A stretch of 64,000 nt of DNA from Candidatus Limnocylindrales bacterium (GCA_035559535.1 DATMBG010000032.1:83040-147039), one strand, 5' to 3'. Counted from the first letter of the stretch, positions 44,169 to 53,807 are shown. The notes: generated from the sequence alone by a model not told the origin. Made by a program: numbers and translations.

Positions 44169-45494
44169 TTATCGAATCCAGCCTTTTCCCATCCAGCGCA
44201 AACCCATAATCCCCAATCGGGTCAGCATAAACAGGGTAATGCCGATCCAGACACCTTGGAGATTTCCGCCAACAGCTCCCCCCAACCAGGTTAAGAGAAT
44301 TCCCAGTAATCCCAGGGAGACCATGGAATTTCGAATAAAAACCATATCCGATGCACCGATCAGAAGACCATCTAACACAAAGAGGACAGAATTGGGAATC
44401 TGCATGCCTGCCAGCAGTCCAAAAATTGAGTTTACGGTCTCCAATACTTGGGGGTCTTGGGTAAAAATCCTGGGTAAAAGATCTTGCAACATTAAAAATC
44501 CAAGGCAAAAGATAGTTCCCAATCCGAGGCCCCACCGACATAAGCGGTTTCCGATAAATCGAGCATAGTTGACCTGGCCGGCTCCCAAGGCTTTTCCAAC
44601 TAGGGCCTGGCCGGCAATAGCCAGGCTATCCAATAACAAAGCTGAAAAGGTCCACAACTGCCACCCCACTTGATGGGCGGCTAAAGAAGCCGTTCCAAAG
44701 CCTGCTGCCATTCGGGATCCGGTAAATAAGGCGGCTTGCAGGGCAAGGGTTCGGAGTAACAGATCACGGCTTATAGCCAACATATCCCCAAGGATTTCCC
44801 AGCGAGGCCGGAGAACAGCGGTTCGTAGACGAAGGTTGATAAATCGGCTACTTTTTATCTTTTGGATCACTCCGGGATTGGATTCTGGATTTTGAACTTT
44901 CTGAGGGCTACCTACAGCCCGCAGACTGCGGCCTACAAATAATAAAAAGGTAACCCCACCAACCCAGGTAGCTATTACCGTAGCCCAGGCTGCTCCCACG
45001 ATTCTAAAGGCAGGTATCCCCAAGGTGGGCCAGCCAAAAATTAAGATAATACTTAAAAGTGCATTGAGAAGGTTCATACCGGTGGCGATCATCCAAGGGG
45101 TTTTGGTATTTTGAAGTCCACGGAATATTCCATTACCTAAACGAATCCATAAACCGGGAATTCCTCCCAGGGCTCGGATGGAAAGGTAGAGGGATCCCAT
45201 GGAAAGGACCTCTGGAGTTACGTGGAGAAGTTGGAGAAACGGACGGGAGAAGAAAAACAGGACTCCGGTTATCAAAAACCCGAGCACGGTGGCCAGCCAT
45301 CCCATCTGGATGGCTTCCTGGATGAGAAGATCTATTTCTCCGGCTCCGAACCTTCGAGATAATCGGGCCGTAGTTCCATATTCGAGAAAAATCAGGTTGG
45401 TAAATAAGAAGTTCAGCAGAGTATTGGCCGCTCCCAGTGTTGCCAACTCAGTCGATCCCAGATGACCTACCAGAGCCGTATCCAAAAGACCCAT
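44169..45494 (-). CDS. MATE-family efflux transporter (DinF-like)
   Basis: From the ATG at 45494 the frame gives 441 residues with about 12 helices; MATE features include DTALVGHLGS, FRGLQNTKTPW and ASLAAHQVG. The family-conserved sequence, however, clearly continues upstream in frame (LKLAIPALGTLAAEPL just before MGLLDT) with no ATG, GTG or TTG up to a stop near 45660. The true start may be a rare codon (CTG, ATT or ATC), or it has been lost to the palindrome at 45625-45675. The transporter exports drugs or metabolites using H+ or Na+. Confidence 0.85.
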   Translation of the reverse strand: MGLLDTALVGHLGSTELATLGAANTLLNFLFTNLIFLEYGTTARLSRRFGAGEIDLLIQEAIQMGWLATVLGFLITGVLFFFSRPFLQLLHVTPEVLSMGSLYLSIRALGGIPGLWIRLGNGIFRGLQNTKTPWMIATGMNLLNALLSIILIFGWPTLGIPAFRIVGAAWATVIATWVGGVTFLLFVGRSLRAVGSPQKVQNPESNPGVIQKIKSSRFINLRLRTAVLRPRWEILGDMLAISRDLLLRTLALQAALFTGSRMAAGFGTASLAAHQVGWQLWTFSALLLDSLAIAGQALVGKALGAGQVNYARFIGNRLCRWGLGLGTIFCLGFLMLQDLLPRIFTQDPQVLETVNSIFGLLAGMQIPNSVLFVLDGLLIGASDMVFIRNSMVSLGLLGILLTWLGGAVGGNLQGVWIGITLFMLTRLGIMGLRWMGKGWIR

Positions 45495-45624
45495 TAAAGG
45501 CTCTGCGGCCAGAGTTCCCAGAGCAGGAATGGCTAATTTAAGGATATGTTGATGGCTTGATTCTCTTTCCGATTCTTTTCCAGTGGAACCTTTATGGCCG
45601 GTTAAAGAAAAAATAGACAGATGA

Positions 45625-45675
45625 GTAGTAACGACTTTAGCCCTTTGGGTGAAAGACGGCTAAAATCGTTACGAC
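45625..45675. repeat. GTAGTAACGACTTTAGCC palindrome (REP-like)
   Basis: The arms 45625-45642 and 45658-45675 match at 16 of 18 and read GTAGTAACGACTTTAGCC, a word that recurs in many bacterial intergenic palindromes. It lies between the speA stop (45685) and the MATE N-terminus. Partial copies of the GTAGTAACGA word occur at 31577 and 36826. Confidence 0.65.
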
Positions 45676-45684
45676 GAGGGAACA

Positions 45685-47574
45685 TTAGGAGAGATATGTA
45701 TATCCGTTTAGCTCATTGTTATAATATTCAAGGATCTTCTCACTTTCTTCTTTACTGAGTTTTCCATCTCGTACCAATCGATCGGCCAGAGTCTGGAGTG
45801 AGGCTTGCATAAGGTCTCTGTTATATCTCACATAGCTTAACATATCACTAACCGAGTGGCCTCTCACAATCTGTTTGATATACCAGTTTCCTCGTTCATC
45901 GATGACGATAAGGGCTTCATTGACACTTCCGAAGAGGTTATGGAAATCCCCCATGACATCTTGATAGGCCCCTAACAGGCAAACCCCGATGTAATAAGGG
46001 TCTTTAGTAAGGGGGTGGAGTCGGATAGTCTCTTTGATCTCCCGAATGTCGATAAAGCGATCCACTTTTCCATCTGAATCGCAAGTCAAATCCACCAGGG
46101 TTGCCTCGATGGTAGGTTCTTCATCGAGCCGATGGATAGGTAGAATAGGAAACAGGTGATCGATGGCCCAGCTATCCGGCATGGATTGAAATACCGAGAA
46201 GTTACAGATATACTTGCTGGACAATAACTTCCGTAGTCGAAGAAACTCTTCAGAGAGTCGATTGATGGGTTGGGTGAGTTGCTGGACCTTTTCAGAGATT
46301 TCCCAGAACAGTATTTCCCCATAAGCCCGATCTTCCAGACTCAAATAACCTAAATTGAACAGTGTAAAGAGCTCTTCTTTTTGTTGTAAGGCATCATGGT
46401 AGTATTCACGGTAGTTCTTTGCGTTGATACCCTGCCAGATATCATAGAGCTCTTTAACTACATGGGCGGTGTCTTCGGTTATCTTTACCTCATGGATCTC
46501 ATCGTAGGGGTATTCTATTTCTCCAAGCACATTCATAACCAGCATCGAGTGGTAGGCCACTAAAGCCCGGCCACTTTCGGTTATGATGGTAGGTTTGGGC
46601 ACATCTTCGCTTTTACAAATCTCCCCTATGGTATACACAACGGTATTTGCATATTCCTGAATAGAATAATTGATACTGGAATCAAAAGAGGTTTTGCTCC
46701 CATCGTAGTCCACACCTAATCCACCACCTACATTGAGATAGATCAATTGAGGAGTTTCTTTCTTAAGCTTTGCATAAACCCGGGCTGCCTCTTTCACCGC
46801 ACCCTGTATTTTTTCAATGTCGGTTATCTGGGACCCAATGTGGAAATGAACCATTTGCAGGCAATTCAACATATTATTATCAGAGAGCATTCGAATACAT
46901 TGGAGCATTTCAATGGTACTGAGCCCAAATTTAGCCGCTTCCCCACCTGATTTTTCCCATCGTCCACTCCCTTTAGAGGTTAATTTAGCTCTCAGTCCGA
47001 TAGGGGGGCGAATTCCCATTTCCTTGGAGATTTGGATAATTCTTTCCAATTCTGCAGCGTACTCCACCACCAGAACGACGTTTTTACCCAGTTTTAAACC
47101 GGCTAAAGCCATGCGAATAAACTTATCATCCTTGTAACCGTTACAGATAAGTAAGGCATGGGGATTATCCAATAAATACAGACCGATAAGTAATTCAGCT
47201 TTGCTACCAACTTCGAGTCCCAGATTGTATTTTTTTCCCACTCTCAAGAGTTCTTCGGTGACTTCTTTTCTTTGATTCACCTTAATGGGAAAGGCACACA
47301 TGTAATCGCCGCCGTAGTTAAACTCGGTCATGGCATTTTTGAAGCTCTCATGGAGTAGTTTAACCTGAGTTTCCAGGATCTGAGGGAAACGTAAAACAAT
47401 CGGTAGGGATACATTCTTTTGAACCAGGGCATCCACAACTTGCTTGATATCGATACTTCGAGTATCTTCCTTCGAAGGTTTTACCATGAGATGTCCTTGT
47501 TTGTTAACACTGAAATACCCGGCTCCCCATCTCTCTACACCATAAGTTTTTATAGAATCGGTGATGTTCCACAT
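45685..47574 (-). CDS. speA: Biosynthetic arginine decarboxylase
   Basis: This 629-residue PLP enzyme of fold III has the Schiff-base Lys in AFPIKVNQ (K98), the HFHIGSQITDI segment, VGGGLGVDYDG and TESGRALVAYHS. A late active-site Cys is in LVDLTCDSDGK. It makes agmatine from arginine as the first step to putrescine and spermidine. Length fits the SpeA family. No speB or aguA/B lies nearby. Confidence 0.95.
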   Translation of the reverse strand: MWNITDSIKTYGVERWGAGYFSVNKQGHLMVKPSKEDTRSIDIKQVVDALVQKNVSLPIVLRFPQILETQVKLLHESFKNAMTEFNYGGDYMCAFPIKVNQRKEVTEELLRVGKKYNLGLEVGSKAELLIGLYLLDNPHALLICNGYKDDKFIRMALAGLKLGKNVVLVVEYAAELERIIQISKEMGIRPPIGLRAKLTSKGSGRWEKSGGEAAKFGLSTIEMLQCIRMLSDNNMLNCLQMVHFHIGSQITDIEKIQGAVKEAARVYAKLKKETPQLIYLNVGGGLGVDYDGSKTSFDSSINYSIQEYANTVVYTIGEICKSEDVPKPTIITESGRALVAYHSMLVMNVLGEIEYPYDEIHEVKITEDTAHVVKELYDIWQGINAKNYREYYHDALQQKEELFTLFNLGYLSLEDRAYGEILFWEISEKVQQLTQPINRLSEEFLRLRKLLSSKYICNFSVFQSMPDSWAIDHLFPILPIHRLDEEPTIEATLVDLTCDSDGKVDRFIDIREIKETIRLHPLTKDPYYIGVCLLGAYQDVMGDFHNLFGSVNEALIVIDERGNWYIKQIVRGHSVSDMLSYVRYNRDLMQASLQTLADRLVRDGKLSKEESEKILEYYNNELNGYTYLS

Positions 47575-47759
47575 CTTTCACAAATACCCCCTTTTGGCTA
47601 GGTAGGTTAACTTTATTAAGTCACCTAATTAATTGAAAGAAACCTCCTACTTCTGAGCTGACTCCCCTGGTTATCCAGGCTTTATAGATTCCTATCTAAT
47701 TTAGGTAAGTTTAAAAGAAATGTAAAGATTTTTATAAGGATTGACTCAAGGATTTTTCT

Positions 47760-47925
47760 AATCTTAAGGGGAGGGGAAACGGAGCTTTCACGGGTAGGTT
47801 TATCAGGCCCCTTTTTCCCCATCTTTTCCCGTTATGGTCCGGCAGGTAGGACGCTACCCCAAGGCCTCCTTCCCTGGGATGGCGGAGAGAGTTTTGGTGG
47901 GATCTATTCCCTTGGATTCCTAGAA
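47760..47925. other. GC-rich unannotated stretch upstream of speA with small hairpins
   Basis: Within the gap 47575-48118 this stretch is richer in G and C than the sequence around it. It contains a perfect GGTAG-GACG-CTACC hairpin and a GGGATC...TATTCCC-type hairpin. I recognise no known RNA family. The rest of the gap holds the AT-rich speA leader and the MITE-like element. Confidence 0.3.
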
Positions 47926-47928
47926 AAC

Positions 47929-48064
47929 CTACTGCTTTGTTACTTTAATTTTGCTTAATGTTTAAGTGACCCTCACCCCCGGCCCCTCTCCCACGCTGCG
48001 GAAGAGGGGAGCTGGGGAGTGAAAGCAGCCCTATGAGGTCAAAATTAAGGTAACAGTATACTAC
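47929..48064. mobile_element. MITE-like element, copy 1, flanked by CTAC duplication
   Basis: The 128-bp element (47933-48060) is flanked by a direct CTAC (47929-47932, 48061-48064). Its ends are imperfect inverted repeats (TGCTTTGTTACTTTAATTTTG against the complement of CAAAATTAAGGTAACAGTATA, 16 of 21). The middle has a C-run/G-run palindrome. It is about 96% identical to copy 2 at 63507. No transposase is encoded. Confidence 0.75.
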
Positions 48065-48118
48065 CCTTCGGGGTGATTTTGTAAGGCTGCTTTGGATGGG
48101 AGAGTTAATTTTTACCTC

Positions 48119-48493
48119 TTATTCCGCTCTTTCCAATTTAACTTCGGTTCCGGAACGTACTTTTTTAAAAGCTTTTGGATCTCCCAGGACTTTTCCAAGC
48201 GGATTGACGGCGCTGGCCGGCTTGGGTTTAGGGCCGCTACTGACCGGGGTAGGACCAAAGAAGATACAGAAGGCATGACCCGGTGGCCAATAACCCAGGT
48301 CTCCCACCTCAACCTCTTCGGTGGGATTTTCTGCTTTAGCCTGAACCGGAATGCTGAAATAGATCTCATCCCCCCAGGTATTACCTCTAGCCTGAATAGG
48401 GAGGGCATCCCATATGGCTTTGGCCGTTTGAGAATCATTCAGTTGAGCTTCCATTTCGACTTCACCTGCGGTAATTTTTATCTTTTTAGGCAT
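48119..48493 (-). CDS. Cyclophilin-like fold protein (TM1367 family)
   Basis: This 124-residue protein shows the family motifs NTWGDEIYFSIPV, VEVGDLGYWPPGHAFCIFFGPTP and PASAVNPLGKV. The family has a cyclophilin-like barrel but lacks a known isomerase site and its function is not established. It follows the cNMP-binding protein on the same strand, separated by a palindrome. Confidence 0.88.
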   Translation of the reverse strand: MPKKIKITAGEVEMEAQLNDSQTAKAIWDALPIQARGNTWGDEIYFSIPVQAKAENPTEEVEVGDLGYWPPGHAFCIFFGPTPVSSGPKPKPASAVNPLGKVLGDPKAFKKVRSGTEVKLERAE

Positions 48494-48504
48494 CCTTTAA
48501 AGAG

Positions 48505-48561
48505 GAAGGGATCAGGGGACCTTTTACCGTGAATCGGGTGTACCGGCTCCCTCATCCCTTC
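48505..48561 (-). terminator. Palindrome after the cNMP-binding gene
   Basis: GAAGGGATCAGGG (48505-48517) pairs with CCCTCATCCCTTC (48549-48561), 12 of 13. It starts 2 nt after the stop of the cNMP gene and may separate it from the cyclophilin-like gene. Confidence 0.55.
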
Positions 48562-48562
48562 A

Positions 48563-49270
48563 CTACCCCTGGTTCAGAGTATCTATGAAGTCCTCATCGG
48601 GAGATATTCCCAGAGAGAAATCCCATCGCACCAATCCTTTAAAGGCCAGGATTAATTTGATGACCTCTCGTAAATCTTCCACTTCAAGGAGGTATATCAA
48701 CGCATCTTGGGAACTTCCTACCTTTAAAACGCTGGCCCGTTCATTAACCCCGGTCGACCATCGAACCTCTTTTCTGAGCCTCAGGACTTCGGGAAGTTTT
48801 TCCATTTCAAAGGAGCCGGTTGCGATAAGAAGTTGACCCCGACTTGGGATACTTTTATAATCGGCCGGTTTACGCTCTAATAAAGCTAATTCCAGGGCCA
48901 TATAGATGGCCTCTTCATTACTCTTTTCCAGTCGTCTGGCCATCTGAGTAAGCATTTCGATTCCCGTCTCCGGGCTTTCCCGAAGGACTTCTCGGAAGTT
49001 TTCCTGATCTAACTTAACTAAAACGGCATCTTGAATAACCTCAGCAGTTGCCGTTCGATTAGCCCTTAAGAGAAGACTCATCTCTCCAAAATATTCCCCG
49101 GTAGTTAACGTAGAGAGCGTTTTGTTGACTCCTTCCATAACACGCTTGTAAATGAGAACCTGACCGTCCAGAATAACATACATAAAATCCCCGGGATCAT
49201 TTTCTTTAAATAAAATGGTTCCGGCCTTAACTTCTAGTTTCTTATACTTACTTAAGACTTCTAAATTCAT
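48563..49270 (-). CDS. Cyclic-nucleotide-binding domain protein, pilus-operon linked
   Basis: Starting at ATG 49270 (235 residues; the frame reaches a TTG at 49291), it has a CRP-type cNMP domain (AGTILFKENDPGDFMYVILDGQV, with the GEYFGEMSLLLRANRTATAEV phosphate-binding cassette, each shown in part). There is no helix-turn-helix; the C-terminal 100 residues are of unknown type. It lies 33 nt after pilT and probably links a cyclic nucleotide signal to the type IV pilus motor. The PBC Arg (ANRTATAEV) is kept. Confidence 0.82.
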   Translation of the reverse strand: MNLEVLSKYKKLEVKAGTILFKENDPGDFMYVILDGQVLIYKRVMEGVNKTLSTLTTGEYFGEMSLLLRANRTATAEVIQDAVLVKLDQENFREVLRESPETGIEMLTQMARRLEKSNEEAIYMALELALLERKPADYKSIPSRGQLLIATGSFEMEKLPEVLRLRKEVRWSTGVNERASVLKVGSSQDALIYLLEVEDLREVIKLILAFKGLVRWDFSLGISPDEDFIDTLNQG

Positions 49271-49303
49271 GAACGATCGATTTATTTGCAAGAGTACGGT
49301 TAT

Positions 49304-50383
49304 TTACATCCGTCCCAGATATTTCTGGAAAGTTTCCCGATCTACACACTTATCAAAGGCCTCTTCGGTAGTTATTTTTCCCATTTTCAACAGATCAATA
49401 ATAGCCTGATCCATGGTTTGCATACCTTCTCTTCGGCCCGTTTGTATCACGGAAGGAATTTGATAAGTTTTGCCTTCTCGAATCAAATTGGCTATGGCAG
49501 GAGTTCCAACCAATATCTCGATGGCAACAACACGCCCTTTTCCGTCAGCCCGTTTAAGGAGCTGTTGGGAAATAACCCCTTTAAGGGATTCTGAAAGTTG
49601 GGTGCGAATTTGAGCCTGCTGACCGGAAGGAAACGCATCTATAATTCGATCTATGGTCTTGGCAGCACTGTTGGTATGCAAGGTTCCAAAGACCAGATGA
49701 CCGGTCTCGGCTGCGGTGATGGCCAAAGAAATTGTTTCCAGATCTCGCATTTCTCCGATAAGGATGACATCTGGATCTTCTCGAAGGGCTGCTCGAAGGG
49801 CGTTGGAAAAGGATAGGGTATTGGAGCCAAGTTGTCTTTGGTTAATCAGGCTATTTTTGTTTACATGAACGAATTCCACAGGGTCTTCGATAGTAATGAT
49901 ATGAACTTTCCTTTCCCGATTGATCAGATCGATCAGGGAGGCCAGGGTGGTTGATTTACCGGATCCGGTGGGACCTGTAACCAAAACTAATCCTTTATGG
50001 AGTCGGGTAAACTTTGCCAAGGTTTTCGGGAGCCCCAGCTCTTCCAGAGAGAGAATCTGGTTTGGAATCAGCCTGAAGGCTGCTCCCACCCCCTTCAATT
50101 GTTCAAAAATATTGGTTCGAAACCTTCCGATCCCCGGAGCCTGGTAAGCAAAGTCAAGTTCTTTTCTTTCCTCAAACTCTTGAATCTGCTCTTCGGTCAG
50201 GATCTCATAGAGAAGTTTTCTCAACTGATCGGATTGAAGAGGGGATTCGGAAATTACGCCCAGGGAATCCATCTTTTCCAATTCCCCATGGATTCTAACC
50301 AAAGGATAAGCGCCGACAGTTAGATGGAGATCCGAAGCTTCCTTCTCTACCATTCTTTTAAGAAGCTCGTCGATTTGCGGCAT
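49304..50383 (-). CDS. pilT: Type IV pilus retraction ATPase
   Basis: This 359-residue ATPase has Walker A GPTGSGKST, ASP box IITIEDPVEFVH, Walker B LIGEMRD, HIS box VFGTLHTN and the AIRAGE-region equivalent (ESLKGVISQQLL). It disassembles the pilus to power twitching. It lies 3 nt after pilC and 33 nt before the cNMP-binding gene. Confidence 0.96.
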   Translation of the reverse strand: MPQIDELLKRMVEKEASDLHLTVGAYPLVRIHGELEKMDSLGVISESPLQSDQLRKLLYEILTEEQIQEFEERKELDFAYQAPGIGRFRTNIFEQLKGVGAAFRLIPNQILSLEELGLPKTLAKFTRLHKGLVLVTGPTGSGKSTTLASLIDLINRERKVHIITIEDPVEFVHVNKNSLINQRQLGSNTLSFSNALRAALREDPDVILIGEMRDLETISLAITAAETGHLVFGTLHTNSAAKTIDRIIDAFPSGQQAQIRTQLSESLKGVISQQLLKRADGKGRVVAIEILVGTPAIANLIREGKTYQIPSVIQTGRREGMQTMDQAIIDLLKMGKITTEEAFDKCVDRETFQKYLGRM

Positions 50384-50386
50384 AAT

Positions 50387-51538
50387 TTACTGTCCCAGCG
50401 TTTGAACAAGTTTAAAGTAGGGTGCAAACATGGCCAGGGCGACGATGGCGGTTAAAATTCCCATCACCACAATGAGAACCGGCTCGATGGTCGACGACAG
50501 GGTATTAATAGTACTCTCTATCTCGGCATCATAGAGATCCGAAACTTTAAAGAGCATCGCTTCCAGTTTGCCGGCTTCTTCTCCTGTAGCTATCATATCT
50601 ACCACCAAATCTGGAAAGACCCGGGTCTTTCGTAAAGGCTCTTCCAACCTTCCTCCCATTTCCACATGCTCCGAGACTTTTTCGATGGCTTCGGCTACCA
50701 CCAGATTTTCTGAAGTATCCTTAACAACCTGTAGGGCCTGGACCAAAGGAACACCACCCCGGATTAAGGTACCAAACGTCTGAACAAAACGGGCTACCAA
50801 CATTTTTCTATAGAGAGGGCCGAAAATAGGAAGGTTCATTTTAAGACGATCATAAAATCGCCGTCCACTGAGAGTTCTTCGGTAGAGAAGATGAAAAATG
50901 ACCAGTACGACGATCAGGCCGAACCATAACCACCAATAGCCGACGATTAAATTGCTCACACCGATCAGAATCCGGGTAGGCAGGGGTAATTCCATGCCTT
51001 GGGCCTGGAATAAATCTCGAAAAATAGGTATAACCCCGGCAAAGAGAACAAGTACTACCAGAAAGGCTGCAATAAGGGTGATGACAGGATATCTTAAAGC
51101 ATTCTTTATCTTTCGTTTAATATTATCTTCTTTTTCAATGGCATCGGCTATAATTTTCAGCGATCTCTCCAGAGAACCTCCTTTTTCGGCCACTTTAATC
51201 ATATTTACAAAAAGTTTGGAGAAAACTCTGGGATGTTTAGCCAGGGCCTCTGAAAAGGAATTTCCGATTTCAATATCCTGAGCAATCTGATTAATGACCC
51301 TCTGCAGCACGGGATCACTGGTTCTAGGCTCCAAAAGCTTGAGGCTCTTTAATAAAGGAATTCCTACATCTACCAGGGTAGAAAGTTGTCGAGAAAAGGT
51401 TGCAACCGATTTAACAGAGACCTTTTCCCTGGAAATCTGTGTGGGCGGTACCACTACCTCTGAAACGAGTTCTGTTTTTGTCTGGCTTGGTGTTCGAGTC
51501 TCTACAGGATTAGAAAACTCCTTATCATTTGTGTCCAT
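50387..51538 (-). CDS. pilC: Type IV pilus inner-membrane platform protein
   Basis: This 383-residue protein has two GspF domains with typical FSRQLSTLVDVGIPLLKSL and FVQTFGTLIRGGVPLVQAL patterns (each shown in part), GEEAGKLE, and three membrane helices. It connects the motor ATPases with the pilus. It lies 19 nt after pilB and 3 nt before pilT in the operon. Confidence 0.95.
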   Translation of the reverse strand: MDTNDKEFSNPVETRTPSQTKTELVSEVVVPPTQISREKVSVKSVATFSRQLSTLVDVGIPLLKSLKLLEPRTSDPVLQRVINQIAQDIEIGNSFSEALAKHPRVFSKLFVNMIKVAEKGGSLERSLKIIADAIEKEDNIKRKIKNALRYPVITLIAAFLVVLVLFAGVIPIFRDLFQAQGMELPLPTRILIGVSNLIVGYWWLWFGLIVVLVIFHLLYRRTLSGRRFYDRLKMNLPIFGPLYRKMLVARFVQTFGTLIRGGVPLVQALQVVKDTSENLVVAEAIEKVSEHVEMGGRLEEPLRKTRVFPDLVVDMIATGEEAGKLEAMLFKVSDLYDAEIESTINTLSSTIEPVLIVVMGILTAIVALAMFAPYFKLVQTLGQ

Positions 51539-51557
51539 TTGGACCTCCTTCTATTTT

Positions 51558-53693
51558 CTAAAGTATAACCCGGATAACTTCTTCAACCGTCGTAATACCT
51601 GCTAAAACCTTTTTAATACCACTCTGTAAGAGTGTACTCATCCCCTCTTCGATAGCTTTAGCTTTGATAACCGATTCAGGAGCATGGGTTACAATCAAAT
51701 CTTTTATAGATTCAGAGACTTTTAAGACCTCGAATACACCGGTCCTTCCCAAATAACCTGTATGAAAACACCGATCACACCCGGTACCCTTAAAAAATAC
51801 CATATCTTTATGCCGGGGTATTTTAAGTTCTTCCAGCATTTTGGGATCCGGTTTATATTCTACTTTACAATAGGGACAGACTTTTCTAAGCAACCGTTGA
51901 GCGATGACCCCGATAAGGGCGCTGGCAATCCAGAAAGGTTGAACGCCTAAGTACGACAGGGTTGAAACAACTCCTACCGCATCCTGGGTATGAAGGGTAC
52001 TTAAAAGTTGTTGACCGGTCAAAGCAGCTCTAACAGCGACTTGAGCCGTCTCGGGATCTCTGATTTCTCCTACCATCAAGGTGTTGGGATCCTGTCGTAG
52101 GATAGCTCTCAAACCATTGGCAAAGGTCAGGCCACTTTTTACATCTACCTCAATCTGATTGATACCCGGTAGTTGGTACTCCACGGGGTCTTCAATGGTC
52201 ATAATATTTTTGGTAAGAATATTAATGGCATTGAGAGCTGAATAAAGGGTGGTAGTTTTTCCACTTCCAACCGGCCCTGTTACCAGAATCATCCCGTAAG
52301 GGGTTGCGATAAATTTCTCAACCTTTTCCAGATCCTCCGGCTCAAACCCCAGTTGTTTCAATCCCGTTATAACCCGACCTTCGTTCAGTAATCGAACCAC
52401 CAACCTCTCTCCCAATTTGGTAGGTACCGTGGCAATACGGAGATAGTAATCAACGTCTTTGATTTTCATGGTGATATGCCCGTCTTGAGGTTGTCGTCTC
52501 TCGGTAATGTCCATATCGGCCAGAACCTTAATTCGAGAGATCACAGGGGAATGAAGATGCCTGGGAAGGGTCATAATATCATGGAGAAGTCCGTCAATTC
52601 GATATCGAACACGTAGTTGTTCTTGTTGCTGGGGTTCTAAATGAATATCGGTTGCATTGGCATTAATAGCTCCTTCTATGATGGAGGCAACCAATTGCAC
52701 TGTTGAAACGTCTTCAACCAACTCTCCTACATTGGTAGTTAAAACGGCATTGATCTGCTGCTCAATCGAGACATTTTTAGTCTCACGTTCTTCGACCTTC
52801 TCCTTACCCTCAAAAAGCCGATGGATCATTTCCTCTAACTCTTTTTCTGTGGTTAATAAAGGGATCACCTCTTTTCCCGTAATCATACGGATGTTATCCT
52901 TCACAACAACATTCAGGGGATCTATGAGAGCTACATAGAGTTTTTTCTCTTCTACCCGGACCGGTAAGGCTTTATTTTCCCGAATAAAAGTCTCCGGAAC
53001 TAGAAAAACCGCTTCCTTCTCGATGGGATAATTCTGCAGATTAATATACGGAATGTTAAGGTATTTACCCAGAGCTTTGCCGATCTTCTCAGCGGATAAA
53101 ATTCCTTCATCGATCAAAATCTGACCCAGACTTTTTCCCGTTTTTTTAGCTTCCCTTTTGGCTCGATTTAATTGGGTTTTTGTAATCTGATTGGTATTAA
53201 CCAGGATCTCTCCCACGAGTCTTTCCAAACTGGGTCTGCGGACCTGGTACATCTGATACTTCAAAACCGAATTCATGGTGTTGATATCCACCAGTCTTAG
53301 GTTAATCAGTGTGCGCCATAAAGGAAGACCCGTTTCCTCTTGTTCCTTTCGGGCCTTTTTTAGCTCTTCCTCGGTAATATACTTTTCTTCTACTAAAAGA
53401 CGACCCAGTTCGGTTTCATCTATATATTTTTGGAGTTCTTCCTCGGTCGTAAGACCCGTTTCCAGGAGAATTTTCTTTAACTCTTTATTGCTATCCCTGC
53501 TCCCAAAGGGAAAGGGAATTTCGTACGTTAAAACGTCTAAAATTTGTTGAATGGAAATCTCTTTTTTCAGAATTTCCATCAATCTGGATCCGGTTCTTTC
53601 CTGTTCGCGCAAAGCCTTCTCAAGTTGGCTTGAAGTTAAAAGCCCGGCATCCCTTAAAATTTCCCCCAATCTTTTTTCTTTATTCTCCTCCAT
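51558..53693 (-). CDS. pilB: Type IV pilus assembly ATPase with extra MshEN domains
   Basis: This 711-residue protein is longer than the usual 560-580 residues. The N-terminal 300 residues contain several MshEN-type modules (LGEILRDAGLLTSSQLEKAL, LGRLLVEEKYITEEELKKA, VGEILVNTNQITKTQLNRA and LGQILIDEGILSAEKIGKAL are recurring units). MshEN modules can bind c-di-GMP. The ATPase core has Walker A GPVGSGKTT, IEDPVEYQLPG, MVGEIRDPETA and a zinc knuckle (CPYC, CDRC). It powers pilin polymerisation. It is first in the pilB-pilC-pilT-cNMP operon. Confidence 0.94.
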   Translation of the reverse strand: MEENKEKRLGEILRDAGLLTSSQLEKALREQERTGSRLMEILKKEISIQQILDVLTYEIPFPFGSRDSNKELKKILLETGLTTEEELQKYIDETELGRLLVEEKYITEEELKKARKEQEETGLPLWRTLINLRLVDINTMNSVLKYQMYQVRRPSLERLVGEILVNTNQITKTQLNRAKREAKKTGKSLGQILIDEGILSAEKIGKALGKYLNIPYINLQNYPIEKEAVFLVPETFIRENKALPVRVEEKKLYVALIDPLNVVVKDNIRMITGKEVIPLLTTEKELEEMIHRLFEGKEKVEERETKNVSIEQQINAVLTTNVGELVEDVSTVQLVASIIEGAINANATDIHLEPQQQEQLRVRYRIDGLLHDIMTLPRHLHSPVISRIKVLADMDITERRQPQDGHITMKIKDVDYYLRIATVPTKLGERLVVRLLNEGRVITGLKQLGFEPEDLEKVEKFIATPYGMILVTGPVGSGKTTTLYSALNAINILTKNIMTIEDPVEYQLPGINQIEVDVKSGLTFANGLRAILRQDPNTLMVGEIRDPETAQVAVRAALTGQQLLSTLHTQDAVGVVSTLSYLGVQPFWIASALIGVIAQRLLRKVCPYCKVEYKPDPKMLEELKIPRHKDMVFFKGTGCDRCFHTGYLGRTGVFEVLKVSESIKDLIVTHAPESVIKAKAIEEGMSTLLQSGIKKVLAGITTVEEVIRVIL

Positions 53694-53778
53694 GCTGAAT
53701 TACTCTCATTTTGTTCCATGGAAAGTAAATCTGTATTTTTTATGTAAAATACTAAATTTACAGGGATTAGCTTTCTTC

Positions 53779-53807
53779 AGCTTAGGATAATTCGAAAAAA
53801 CTGTCAA
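53779..53807 (-). promoter_or_regulatory. Candidate promoter of the pil operon
   Basis: On the minus strand TTGACA (53807-53802), a 17-nt spacer and TAAGCT (53784-53779) lie about 85 nt upstream of pilB. The -35 box is perfect; the -10 box is poor. Confidence 0.35.

Noticed and set aside
47933..48060. Rho-independent terminator for speA or the cyclophilin-like gene
   Set aside because: The element is repeated with target duplications at a second unrelated site, so a mobile repeat explains it better.
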